Shown here: one piece after another, positions 7,706-14,917 of the stretch | How positions within the stretch are numbered: the stretch's first letter is position 1 | How the letters are laid out: every line of letters starts with the position of its first letter | Assembly (NCBI RefSeq): GCF_000378405.1 | Contig: NZ_KB899637.1 | Span: 554,050 to 618,049 of the forward strand | DNA: 64,000 nt | Source of the DNA: Succinimonas amylolytica DSM 2873 | GTDB taxonomy: Bacteria > Pseudomonadota > Gammaproteobacteria > Enterobacterales > Succinivibrionaceae | Direction: 5' to 3' | Notes under the pieces: generated by a model | Told to the model about the DNA's origin: nothing | Databases searched by the model: none | What the model saw: the letters and a program-made list of their open reading frames with translations, nothing else | Made by a program: the position numbers and the translations under genes

Positions 7706-9112
7706 TTATTCTTTAGTGATCCGAAGCTCCCAGGCGGCACTGACGGGCAATGGAAAGCCCCGGGGATCCTGTTCCCGGGGGATCCCGAATTTCTCCCGCC
7801 CCCGAACCGTATCCCGCAGGTGCCAGACTCCCATGATTTCTCCGCCGGTGCTCCACAGGGGATAGCAGCATCTCAGATATACCGGAATCCGGTTTTCCTT
7901 CCAGAAATTTTTGATGAGGGTGCTCCCGCTGCGTCCTGGAAAGCGCAGCTTCTCCGAAAGTGCTGGCAGAAAATGCAGTGTAATTTCCGGAGGTAGCGGA
8001 AGGTCAGGGCCGCTGACTTCGGGATTTCTGACAATCCGGAAAATGTAATCCGGAGAATCTCCGGCGAGCTCCGGATTATCCGGCTGCCCCCCGGAAATCA
8101 GCCTTACGGTGCAGTTCTTCAGACGGTCATGGAAGAACGGTACTCTATGGATGCAGTCCCCGTATACGGTGATCCGGGTGCCGTTTTCCATAATATGCCC
8201 CGTTTTGTCAGGAACCGGAAAAAGCCACATTCTTAAAAGCTCCTCCAGCTTCCCGCGGGAAGGTGTCAGGTTCTGCCGTCTCAGAAACTCCCGGAGAACG
8301 AGCATGACCTCGTCGCGCTCCCGTTCCCGGGAAAAACCTCCGAGATTAAGTACGGGGATGGAGATTCCGGGAAATTTCTGAGTGTTTTCCTTCAGGAGCG
8401 CTGCAATATGACGTTCCAGCACACGTTCTTCCATGGCCAGGTGCTCTACAGTGAGGGCGGTGGCTTCGGCACAGTCAGGGAAGCGTTCTCTCAGGAGCGG
8501 TGTTACGCGGTTCCGGATAAAGTTCCGGTCATAGCAGTCCTTCAGGTTGGTGGGGTCGGTAACATACCGGATGCCATTGCTGCGGGCATATTCCTCGATT
8601 TCGGATCGGGTCATGGAGAGCAGTGGCCGTGCCAGGGTGCCGTTACGGAAGGTCTTTTCCGGCTTCAGGGACAGAAGCCCCCGGAGACTGCTCCCGCGAA
8701 ACAGTGCCAGTAAAACCGATTCCAGAAGGTCGTTTTTATGATGGGCCGTAAAGAGCACCGGGTTATGCAGGGCCTCCATGTGCCGGGAGAGTGCCTCGTA
8801 GCGGACTTTTCTGGCCTCGGCCTCTGTGGATCCCCGGGAGGTATCTACGGTAACGTGCTCGCAGGTGAACGGGATTCCGAGTTCCTGGCAGCGTTTCCGG
8901 CAGAAATCTTCCCAGGAATCGGCGACGGCCTGCAGGTGGTGGTGCACATAGACAGCCTCCAGGCTTGCGGCTTTCTGGCGATTTTTATGGGCCAGTGCCA
9001 AAAGCACGGAGGAATCTGCCCCGCCGCTCAGGGCGATGATCCATGGGCGGCCGGCCCAGCGGGACCAGTCGGGAAGGGCAATGCTGCTGTCAGAGGAGTT
9101 ATGGTGGTTCAT
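7706..9112 (-). CDS. tilS: tRNA(Ile)-lysidine synthetase TilS
   Basis: Essential enzyme that adds lysine to C34 of the CAU anticodon of tRNA-Ile2, changing its charging and decoding. The PP-loop motif SGGADSS (about residues 30-36) binds ATP. It is followed by VYVHHHLQ, by HHKNDLLESVLLALFRGSSLRGL typical of the N-terminal domain (about 120-142), the middle substrate-binding domain, and a C-terminal TilS_C domain ending WGVW-like with PVYLRCCYPLW. The length of 468 is within the family range (E. coli 432). GGAG precedes the ATG. Convergent with the preceding membrane protein gene. Confidence 0.95.
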   Translation of the reverse strand: MNHHNSSDSSIALPDWSRWAGRPWIIALSGGADSSVLLALAHKNRQKAASLEAVYVHHHLQAVADSWEDFCRKRCQELGIPFTCEHVTVDTSRGSTEAEARKVRYEALSRHMEALHNPVLFTAHHKNDLLESVLLALFRGSSLRGLLSLKPEKTFRNGTLARPLLSMTRSEIEEYARSNGIRYVTDPTNLKDCYDRNFIRNRVTPLLRERFPDCAEATALTVEHLAMEERVLERHIAALLKENTQKFPGISIPVLNLGGFSRERERDEVMLVLREFLRRQNLTPSRGKLEELLRMWLFPVPDKTGHIMENGTRITVYGDCIHRVPFFHDRLKNCTVRLISGGQPDNPELAGDSPDYIFRIVRNPEVSGPDLPLPPEITLHFLPALSEKLRFPGRSGSTLIKNFWKENRIPVYLRCCYPLWSTGGEIMGVWHLRDTVRGREKFGIPREQDPRGFPLPVSAAWELRITKE

Positions 9113-9330
9113 ACAGTCTCCGGGTAACCTGTCTCCTCCTATTTTACCGCAGTTTTGGGAAAGGATGATTCCGGCAGTGCTGCCGCGACCTTCCGGGAAA
9201 ATGCTCTTCGCAGATCTTTTCGGATACTGACGGGATAGCCGAAGCTCTCTGCCAGCTTATGAGAAGGTGTATCAGGGGCGTGAAAAGCGAGTACGGCCCT
9301 GGTGGCGGGAAAAGGGAATATGCCTGAACA

Positions 9331-9352
9331 TCAGGGCCCCCAGAGGCCCTGA
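9331..9352. repeat. 8-bp stem-loop between tilS and the next gene
   Basis: TCAGGGCC (9331-9338) and GGCCCTGA (9345-9352) form a perfect stem with a six-base loop. No T-run follows on either strand. It lies between two minus-strand genes and may mark the 3' end of the upstream transcript. Confidence 0.4.
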
Positions 9353-9408
9353 GGGGAGAGAAATAAGAAGGAAACTGCTGTGCTGCATGTCCCTAATGAA
9401 TGAAGTGC

Positions 9409-9924
9409 CTAATCCTCGTCGAAGAAATGCCGGGAGATTCTCTGCCGGGACCTAACCTTTTTCTCGGCACTGTGGGCTATAGCGGAAATGTACTCGCTCA
9501 GAAGATCCAGATTCCGGTTAACCAGGCTGAGGTCGTCATATTCGTCTGAAAATACCTCGGAGGTCCAGAAGCTGTTCAGGTGCACGATTCCGGAGCTGCG
9601 GCTTTTGACCACAATGTCCATGGCTCTCCTGACAATTTCGTCCGGAGAAAAAACTGAATCGCTGTGGGGGATCACTTCCGCGTAGGGAATTTCAAAGAAA
9701 TCCTCCAGCTTCATGACGGTTATGAGATTATCTTTTCTGGCTATCACCTTGCTGTTCCCGATGGCTATGCCGTGCTTCCAGGGCGAAGACAGTTCTGAGG
9801 GATCCGGCGTTCTCAGGTGGGTTCCCCGCGGGTACTCCTTTCTGGGCATATTTTCGGCTGTGAATTCCAGTCCCAGGGATTCGGATATGGTGTCAGGTAT
9901 TATAAGATTGTCAAAAAGATTCAT
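9409..9924 (-). CDS. Hypothetical protein, possibly LRAT/NlpC-like fold
   Basis: 171 residues with no signal peptide or membrane helix. The segment PWKHGIAIGNSKVI (about 48-61) resembles the H-x-G-I-x-G-x-x-x-V-I core of LRAT and related permuted papain-like domains. Near residue 118 the expected NCEHF cysteine motif reads NSFWTSEVF, so if the fold is right the catalytic cysteine may be missing. AAGGAAA before the ATG supports the start. It is divergently placed from the secreted protein at 10350. The family assignment is a weak inference; that it is a gene is reasonably sure. Confidence 0.55.
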   Translation of the reverse strand: MNLFDNLIIPDTISESLGLEFTAENMPRKEYPRGTHLRTPDPSELSSPWKHGIAIGNSKVIARKDNLITVMKLEDFFEIPYAEVIPHSDSVFSPDEIVRRAMDIVVKSRSSGIVHLNSFWTSEVFSDEYDDLSLVNRNLDLLSEYISAIAHSAEKKVRSRQRISRHFFDED

Positions 9925-10349
9925 GATGGCATTTCCTTAAATTATTACCAAGATAACGACTAATTTTTATTAAAATTATACTTATAGCACACCAGAGGAT
10001 AAAAATCCACAAAGATGTTATTATTCACCGCAGTATTGGATGAAAGTGGTAGCAGAGGCCGCTTTATTACAATTAGGGTACTGCAGAAATCCCGGGCGCT
10101 TCTGTTTTCCGGGAAATTGAAAAAGAACATTTTCAGAACCTGATTCCGGAATGCAGTGTCTGGCTTCCGGTACCGCCTCCGGAAGCCCCTGGAAGCCGAT
10201 TTATTATTCCCCGGTGGCGTTCCTGTTGAAATCTCCGGTGCCGGTGATCTATGATTCCGGAAATCCGCAATTCCAGAGCTGCAGTTTTCCCTGACTCCCG
10301 GGACGGCCGCCGGAACCGGAAGGTCATTATTTGCGAGGAGGGAAAATAT
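9925..10349. other. Divergent intergenic region, nothing recognised
   Basis: 425 bp between two divergently read genes, so it should hold both promoters. I see no convincing -10/-35 pair, RNA gene or repeat. An open minus-strand frame covers part of it but runs antisense into the secreted protein gene and has no family features. Confidence 0.5.
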
Positions 10350-11492
10350 ATGAAAAAACTCTTTTTGCCGGTATTTGCCGTGCTGCCGGTATTTTGTCAT
10401 CTTCAGGCAGCGGCCATGGATGAGCGGGAGGTGCAGGCGGAATGGGAGAATACCGTCATTTCCGTTACCAGGGATAACCGGGTGCCGGAGGACATTGCCC
10501 TCCTCAGGGCTTTTAACAAAACCTGGCAGGTTCCGGCTATTTCCGCTTACCTGAAAAAATGGAAGACCTCCGGAAAAAATACCGGGAAATCCGCCGGCCG
10601 AACTCTCACAATCCGGGGCTATGATGACTGCGACGAGGATAGCTGTACGGTTTTCGTGCGGGAAAATCCGGTACAGGATGATCATGCCCTGTTTTTTGTG
10701 ATTTTCGGGAGGGTATCAGACATTGTTTACACCGAGAATCTCCTGGTTTACGACTATGACAGGAATTCTGGGGCAATGAAGCCGCTTCCGGATTTCCCGG
10801 CCCGGAATCATTCCACCGGTCTTCGTACCAGCGGTTTGGATTACCAGGTCTATTCCTTTGATGACGGGGATAGCAGTCTCGTGATTTCCGACGGAGTGAC
10901 AGACGGACCTCTGGTCGGAGCCAGGTCGCTGTTTCGGCAGGAGGGGGCTTCTCTCAGATATGAGGGGGCGGAGATTACCGTCAACGGGGCCTCCATGAAG
11001 GAGCAGCTGGCAGCGCTGGATGCCGGAGAGTTTGCCTTTTACGATATTGACAGTGACGGAAATACGGAGCTTTTTCTGAAAAACTCTGCCGTCGGATGTA
11101 TTCTGGCGCTTTCAGTTGCGGGACGTCCGGAAACCCGGACAGCGGAATTTATCGACTTTAGCGAAAACGGCGCCTTCATTTTTTATGAAAAGGGCCTTTC
11201 TCGGGAAAGAAACTGCGGTCCCGGATGCTTTTCGGGAAGCTATGTTCTCATGGAGAACAGCGCTCCCGCCGCTATGCTTTCTGTATATGAACTCACGCCG
11301 CTACCGGGGAAAAAGGTTAATCCGGAGGAATCGCCGGTATATAAAATTCTGGGTCCGGAAGGCCGTGAAAGGCGGGTAACAGCAGCAGAAAAGGAAGAAT
11401 TCATTAAAAAAATGGGAAAAAAGGGTTCAGATGAGCTCACCTGGCAGCCTCTCCTGGGGATCAGGGTCGAATTTCCGGAGGACGGGGAGTAG
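10350..11492 (+). CDS. Secreted hypothetical protein with FG-GAP-like segment
   Basis: 380 residues from the ATG at 10350, which has an AGGAGGG site eight bases upstream. The N-terminus MKKLFLPVFAVLPVFCHLQAAA is a typical Sec signal peptide with cleavage after AAA. Around residue 233 FYDIDSDGNTELFL resembles the calcium-binding DxDxDG turn of FG-GAP/VCBS repeats. Paired cysteines (DDCDEDSC and RNCGPGC) suggest disulphides in the periplasm. I recognise no enzyme family. Confidence 0.6.
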   Translation: MKKLFLPVFAVLPVFCHLQAAAMDEREVQAEWENTVISVTRDNRVPEDIALLRAFNKTWQVPAISAYLKKWKTSGKNTGKSAGRTLTIRGYDDCDEDSCTVFVRENPVQDDHALFFVIFGRVSDIVYTENLLVYDYDRNSGAMKPLPDFPARNHSTGLRTSGLDYQVYSFDDGDSSLVISDGVTDGPLVGARSLFRQEGASLRYEGAEITVNGASMKEQLAALDAGEFAFYDIDSDGNTELFLKNSAVGCILALSVAGRPETRTAEFIDFSENGAFIFYEKGLSRERNCGPGCFSGSYVLMENSAPAAMLSVYELTPLPGKKVNPEESPVYKILGPEGRERRVTAAEKEEFIKKMGKKGSDELTWQPLLGIRVEFPEDGE

Positions 11493-11924
11493 GTACCGGA
11501 CGGAGTATGTGGTGTTTTCAGAAATGCCGTTACAGGCGGCGGGTGATTTTTAACATGATGTCTGCCCCTGTGCCGTGAGCTTTGCCAGAACGCGCGGATA
11601 CCGGCAGCCCCCGGAACCGAACCCCATCCGGAGGACTCGGGCAGTTTCTTTAAGGATTGCCCGGAAATGCTGTGCTTTCCCGGAAATTTTTGTTCAGAAA
11701 GCAGGATTTGAGTGTTTAGCACGGATGATTTTTATGTTTTTTTATCTTTCTGCTGATAAAATATACTCAGTGCTGATAAAGTTATGAGTTATGCCAGCTT
11801 TTTAAGACCGGATGCGCTGTGCTAGAATTACCGGCAATGAGGCTGGAACTTTTGTCAGGATCTGTTTTCCGCAGTTTTGAAATCCGGGGTAATCGTTATC
11901 TCCAGGGCTTTACGGGAGTGTGCT
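11493..11924. other. Intergenic region with a probable promoter
   Basis: 432 bp without a supported gene. An extended -10 element, TGCTAGAAT (11820-11828), lies about 95 bp before the repeat-protein start. The upstream T-rich stretch (11800-11805) gives a poor -35. Nothing else recognised. Confidence 0.4.
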
Positions 11925-12365
11925 ATGAAAAAATTGTTAATGGCAGCTACTTTTCTGACCGGGTGCTTTCTGTTTTCGGCAGATATTATAGCTGCTACAG
12001 AAGTGCTCAGAGATTCTCATGGAAACCGTACTGGTACGGCGGAGACTGATTCCAGCGGCAGGACAGTGTTCCGGGATCGCTACGGAAACCGCACCGGCAC
12101 GGCGGAAAGAGATTCCAGCGGCAGGACAGTGTTCCGGGATCGCTACGGAAACCGCACCGGCACGGCGGAAAGAGATTCCAGCGGCAGAACGGTGTTCCGG
12201 GATCGCTATGGAAACCGCACCGGCACGGCAGAGACCGATTCCCGTGGCAATACTGTTTACCGCGATGAATACGGAAACCGTACCGGCACCTCGGAGACTG
12301 ATTCCCAGGGCAACACTGTATATCGCGATAAATACGGAAACCGTACCGGAACCAGCAACCGCTGA
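11925..12365 (+). CDS. Secreted protein of 21-residue tandem repeats
   Basis: 146 residues: a signal peptide (MKKLLMAATFLTGCFLFSADIIAA) and then almost only repeats of 21 residues, of the form GNRTGTAERDSSGRTVFRDRY. About five copies are present. The central ones are nearly identical at DNA level with a 63-bp period, and the last two are diverged (SRGNTVYRDEY, SQGNTVYRDKY). Such sequence would form an extended beta structure. GGGAG lies seven bases before the ATG. A shortened copy of the 3' end is found 530 bp downstream inside a tandem duplication. Function unknown. Confidence 0.65.
   Translation: MKKLLMAATFLTGCFLFSADIIAATEVLRDSHGNRTGTAETDSSGRTVFRDRYGNRTGTAERDSSGRTVFRDRYGNRTGTAERDSSGRTVFRDRYGNRTGTAETDSRGNTVYRDEYGNRTGTSETDSQGNTVYRDKYGNRTGTSNR
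12053..12305 (+). repeat. 63-bp in-frame tandem repeats
   Basis: Repeat unit of 63 bp encoding 21 residues within the secreted repeat protein. The two central copies are almost identical, indicating recent expansion. Copy number could change by slippage or recombination without breaking the frame. Confidence 0.75.
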
Positions 12366-13390
12366 AGCCTGGTGCTGCTTCTGTAGCAGAAGCTCTAAGA
12401 GGCTTCCGGCAGAAAATCAGGAACTTCGGGAGTTGTGAGAAGGGGACTTTCTCAGGACAAAGACAGCTGCTTTCTGTATTCCTCCCGATCTTCTTCAGGA
12501 ACGCCGGCAATGGCCATTGCCCGTTCAGCGGAAACCTTAAAATTGTCAATAATGGCTCTGATTGTTTTAAGCCGGGTGATCCTGACACCCTCCGCCAAGC
12601 CCTCAGCATGTCCTTCAGCCCGTCCTTCAGCCCGTCCTTCAGCCCGTCCTTCAGCCCGTCCTTTTTCTTCGCCGTACCTCTCCAGGGCATCACCTAAGTT
12701 GCACATTTCACAAACCCCTGTTTGATTTCTTTAGTCATTGTTATTCCAAATTCATTTTTCAGAATTCTTCTTTCGTGCTGCAATGGTTAATTTTTCCATG
12801 CCAGTGTTATGTAGCATGCTAATTACGGGGATACTGCCGTCGCTTGCCGTCTGCACGATAAATAAGGAAACCGCACCGGAAACGGCAATCGCTGAAACCT
12901 GGTGCTGTTTCTGCACCAGAGTGTCAAAAGGATTCCGGCAGAAAATCAGGAACTTCGGGAGTTGTGAGAAGGGGCTTTCTCAGGACAAAGACAGCTGCTT
13001 TCTGTATTCCTCCCGATCTTCTTCAGGAACGCCGGCAATGGCCATTGCCCGTTCAGCGGAAACCTTAAAATTGTCAATAATGGCTCTGATTGTTTTAAGC
13101 CGGGTGATCCTGACACCCTCCGCCAAGCCCTCAGCATGTCCTTCAGCCCGTCCCTCAGCCCGTCCTTCAGCCCGTCCTTTTTCTTCGCCGTACCTCTCCA
13201 GGGCATCACCTAAGTTGCACATTTCACAAACCCCCTGTTTGATTTCTTCGGTCATTTTTATCCCAAATTCATTTTCCAGAATTTCTTTTCGTGCTGCAAT
13301 GCTTTTTTTGCGCGAGAATGTGTTACTCAGCATTTTTATTATCGGGATCTTGCTGTCGTTTTTCACGTCGGCAATGCCGATAAAAATAAT
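12325..13390. repeat. Tandem duplication of about 530 bp (two diverged copies)
   Basis: Copy A (about 12325-12855) and copy B (about 12855-13390) match from GATAAATA-GGAAACCG through the end of the repeat-protein gene, the intergenic hairpin region and the 3' part of the Rpn-type nuclease gene. The 3' nuclease part (12452-12706 against 12980-13222) is almost identical; the outer parts have drifted. Copy A has four and copy B three units of a 12-bp GRAE-encoding repeat. Confidence 0.75.
12452..12855 (-). pseudogene. Truncated duplicate of the Rpn-family nuclease gene
   Basis: Duplicate of the 3' third of the intact gene at 12980-14140. The last 84 codons, from MCNLGDALERYGEEKGRAEG to the common end QLSLS, are preserved. 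Upstream of them a run of five G in the intact gene is four G here, which shifts the frame. Beyond that the match to the parent weakens by 12780-12855 and the 5' two thirds are missing. Product, if any, would be an isolated C-terminal tail. Confidence 0.7.
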
Positions 13391-14140
13391 TTCCATCAAA
13401 TCATAGGTGTTACGACCCCTGATCTCGTTCAGAAAATCAGCGCTTTCATCAACGTATCCCCTTTTATTTTTCTTGAGAACTTCCATGTATGCGTCCTCGG
13501 GGGAAAGCTTAAACCTTACAAACGAATTGGAGCTTGTGTTTTTCGGATTAAGACAGATCCAGACAGAGTATACCTTGCGAATTGTTCCGTAATTAAAATT
13601 CTTTGCCTGGTTCGCTTGTTTTGAAATCAGCCGGCAGCAGTAGTAGATGGCCCGGCATTCCAGAGGATAGCCTGGTTTAAGGTCCTGCTGAATTTCAAGA
13701 TTGATGATGAGAATAACCTTTTCCGGGGTGTCAGTGGAGGTGGTGGTTTTGACGTCTTCTGAGTTGTTATTTCGGAACTGGAAGGATTTCATTTTGCTGC
13801 CAGGTGTGGAAGCACCTTCAGGAACTGCAGCCTGAAAAAGGATATCAAAACGTACGGTTCCTTCGGTAATTGTCGTATCCTCGTTGTTAAGACAGGCAAT
13901 ATTTTCAGATCCTTCGGGGGCATCCTGATCTACAGGAACAGTGCTGATCATCACGTCATCCTGAAGGCAGTTTGTTTTGATAAAGTTGATATCATAATTT
14001 TGAAATTCCGGAGTACAGTACCTCAGAATATTGGCAATAATATCTTTGTTTGCCAGCAGCTTTTTAGCAGCATTGTCTAAACGCGCCTTATCGGCGGCAG
14101 TCTCAAGGTTATTTGCAAAACCAGTGTTTCTGATGTTCAT
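12980..14140 (-). CDS. Rpn-family recombination-promoting nuclease / PD-(D/E)XK transposase-like protein
   Basis: 386 residues of the PDDEXK nuclease family often labelled putative transposase, whose E. coli members (RpnA-E) are DNA endonucleases that raise RecA-independent recombination. An N-terminal helix region (1-50) is followed by the likely nuclease core: RFDILFQA (Asp about 98) and VILIINLEIQQ (Glu about 140), giving a D...ExQ pattern. The C-terminus has a charged GRAE/GHAE/GLAE tetrapeptide repeat then a helical end, both typical of the family. Such genes expand within genomes, and its 3' part is duplicated immediately downstream. No inverted repeats or target duplication seen. Confidence 0.75.
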   Translation of the reverse strand: MNIRNTGFANNLETAADKARLDNAAKKLLANKDIIANILRYCTPEFQNYDINFIKTNCLQDDVMISTVPVDQDAPEGSENIACLNNEDTTITEGTVRFDILFQAAVPEGASTPGSKMKSFQFRNNNSEDVKTTTSTDTPEKVILIINLEIQQDLKPGYPLECRAIYYCCRLISKQANQAKNFNYGTIRKVYSVWICLNPKNTSSNSFVRFKLSPEDAYMEVLKKNKRGYVDESADFLNEIRGRNTYDLMEIIFIGIADVKNDSKIPIIKMLSNTFSRKKSIAARKEILENEFGIKMTEEIKQGVCEMCNLGDALERYGEEKGRAEGRAEGRAEGHAEGLAEGVRITRLKTIRAIIDNFKVSAERAMAIAGVPEEDREEYRKQLSLS

Positions 14141-14917
14141 TTTTTTACAGCTTATTCAGTAATAATTTAAAACGGAGTTCGAATTATAAAAATTTAATAG
14201 TATTTGTCAAATTGTTTATGGTTTGTATAAAATATGAACGGTATAGCAATTTCAAAAACTTTTAGGATGAAATGGCTTTGGAGCGGTTTTTTATGCGTTT
14301 TTCGGCCGCCTTTATCTCTGTTTGAAAATTTATTTTGCAGGTGTTTCTGGAAATCAGGGGGGGCTGAAATTGGGGGGGCTGCGTTTTCCGGAATCACACT
14401 TTTTTGGAGTGATAGCTGTCACTTAGCTGTGGCCGCGTCTTTGGAGTGATAAAGGAGGTTTTAGAGGGGACGGTCTGACTTTTATGTATAGCATGGTGGA
14501 CAGTTCCGCCAGGAAAGCGGATACATCTCCTGAGTCCCGGCCGGAATGGCCTGAAAGAGCCCCCCGGTCAATACTGGGACAGAACGAGGAGCAGGAATAT
14601 TCTGTATGTTCAAAAACACTCGTTTTATTTTTATAAAAATGAAGATGCGGCAGAAAATTCGCTTTGTTTTCGGTGTTGTAATACCCTGTAAAAATTTTTA
14701 GAAATGTGATGTAGTTCACATTTTATAAACAAACCCCAAAATCTAAGCGTAAAAAAGGCGAATATTTTACACAAGTCTCATTTTTTGAAATAAAATAGGA
14801 AAATTTTATTTGTCTGTTAAAGATATCGACGGTTCAGTGCGGCCGGTGTCACAGACCGCCCGGAAGCCCCGCTTCCGGTATGAACTATTTGTTAAAAGTT
14901 AGGAGTAATCTGCTTCA
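14141..14917. other. Long leader region upstream of rpoBC
   Basis: 777 bp without a credible gene where gammaproteobacteria usually have rplL. It holds a CRP-type site (14702-14723), an AT-rich stretch with possible -10 boxes (about 14763 and 14795), a GGAAGC-CCC-GCTTCC hairpin (about 14870) close to rpoB, and a duplicated TTTGGAGTGATA motif near 14404 and 14440. The rpoBC promoter must lie here. Confidence 0.55.
14702..14723. promoter_or_regulatory. CRP (cAMP receptor protein) binding site
   Basis: Perfect TGTGA-N6-TCACA (14705-14720) embedded in AAA...TTT, matching the CRP consensus at every scored position outside the spacer. A TATTTT about 40 bp downstream on the plus strand would place the site near -61.5, a class I position. 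It lies about 195 bp before rpoB; the controlled transcript is inferred to be rpoBC. Confidence 0.65.

Noticed and set aside
9960-10685. Minus-strand open frame of 241 codons
   Set aside because: It is antisense to the start of the secreted FG-GAP-like protein, which has a signal peptide and a perfect ribosome site. The frame itself has no motif and no ribosome site.
12590-12665. Short repeats considered as a CRISPR array
   Set aside because: The 12-bp units have no spacers and encode the in-frame GRAE tetrapeptides of the Rpn-family tail.
14423-14719. Minus-strand frame of 98 codons upstream of rpoB
   Set aside because: No ribosome site or conserved motif, and its start lies inside the CRP site.
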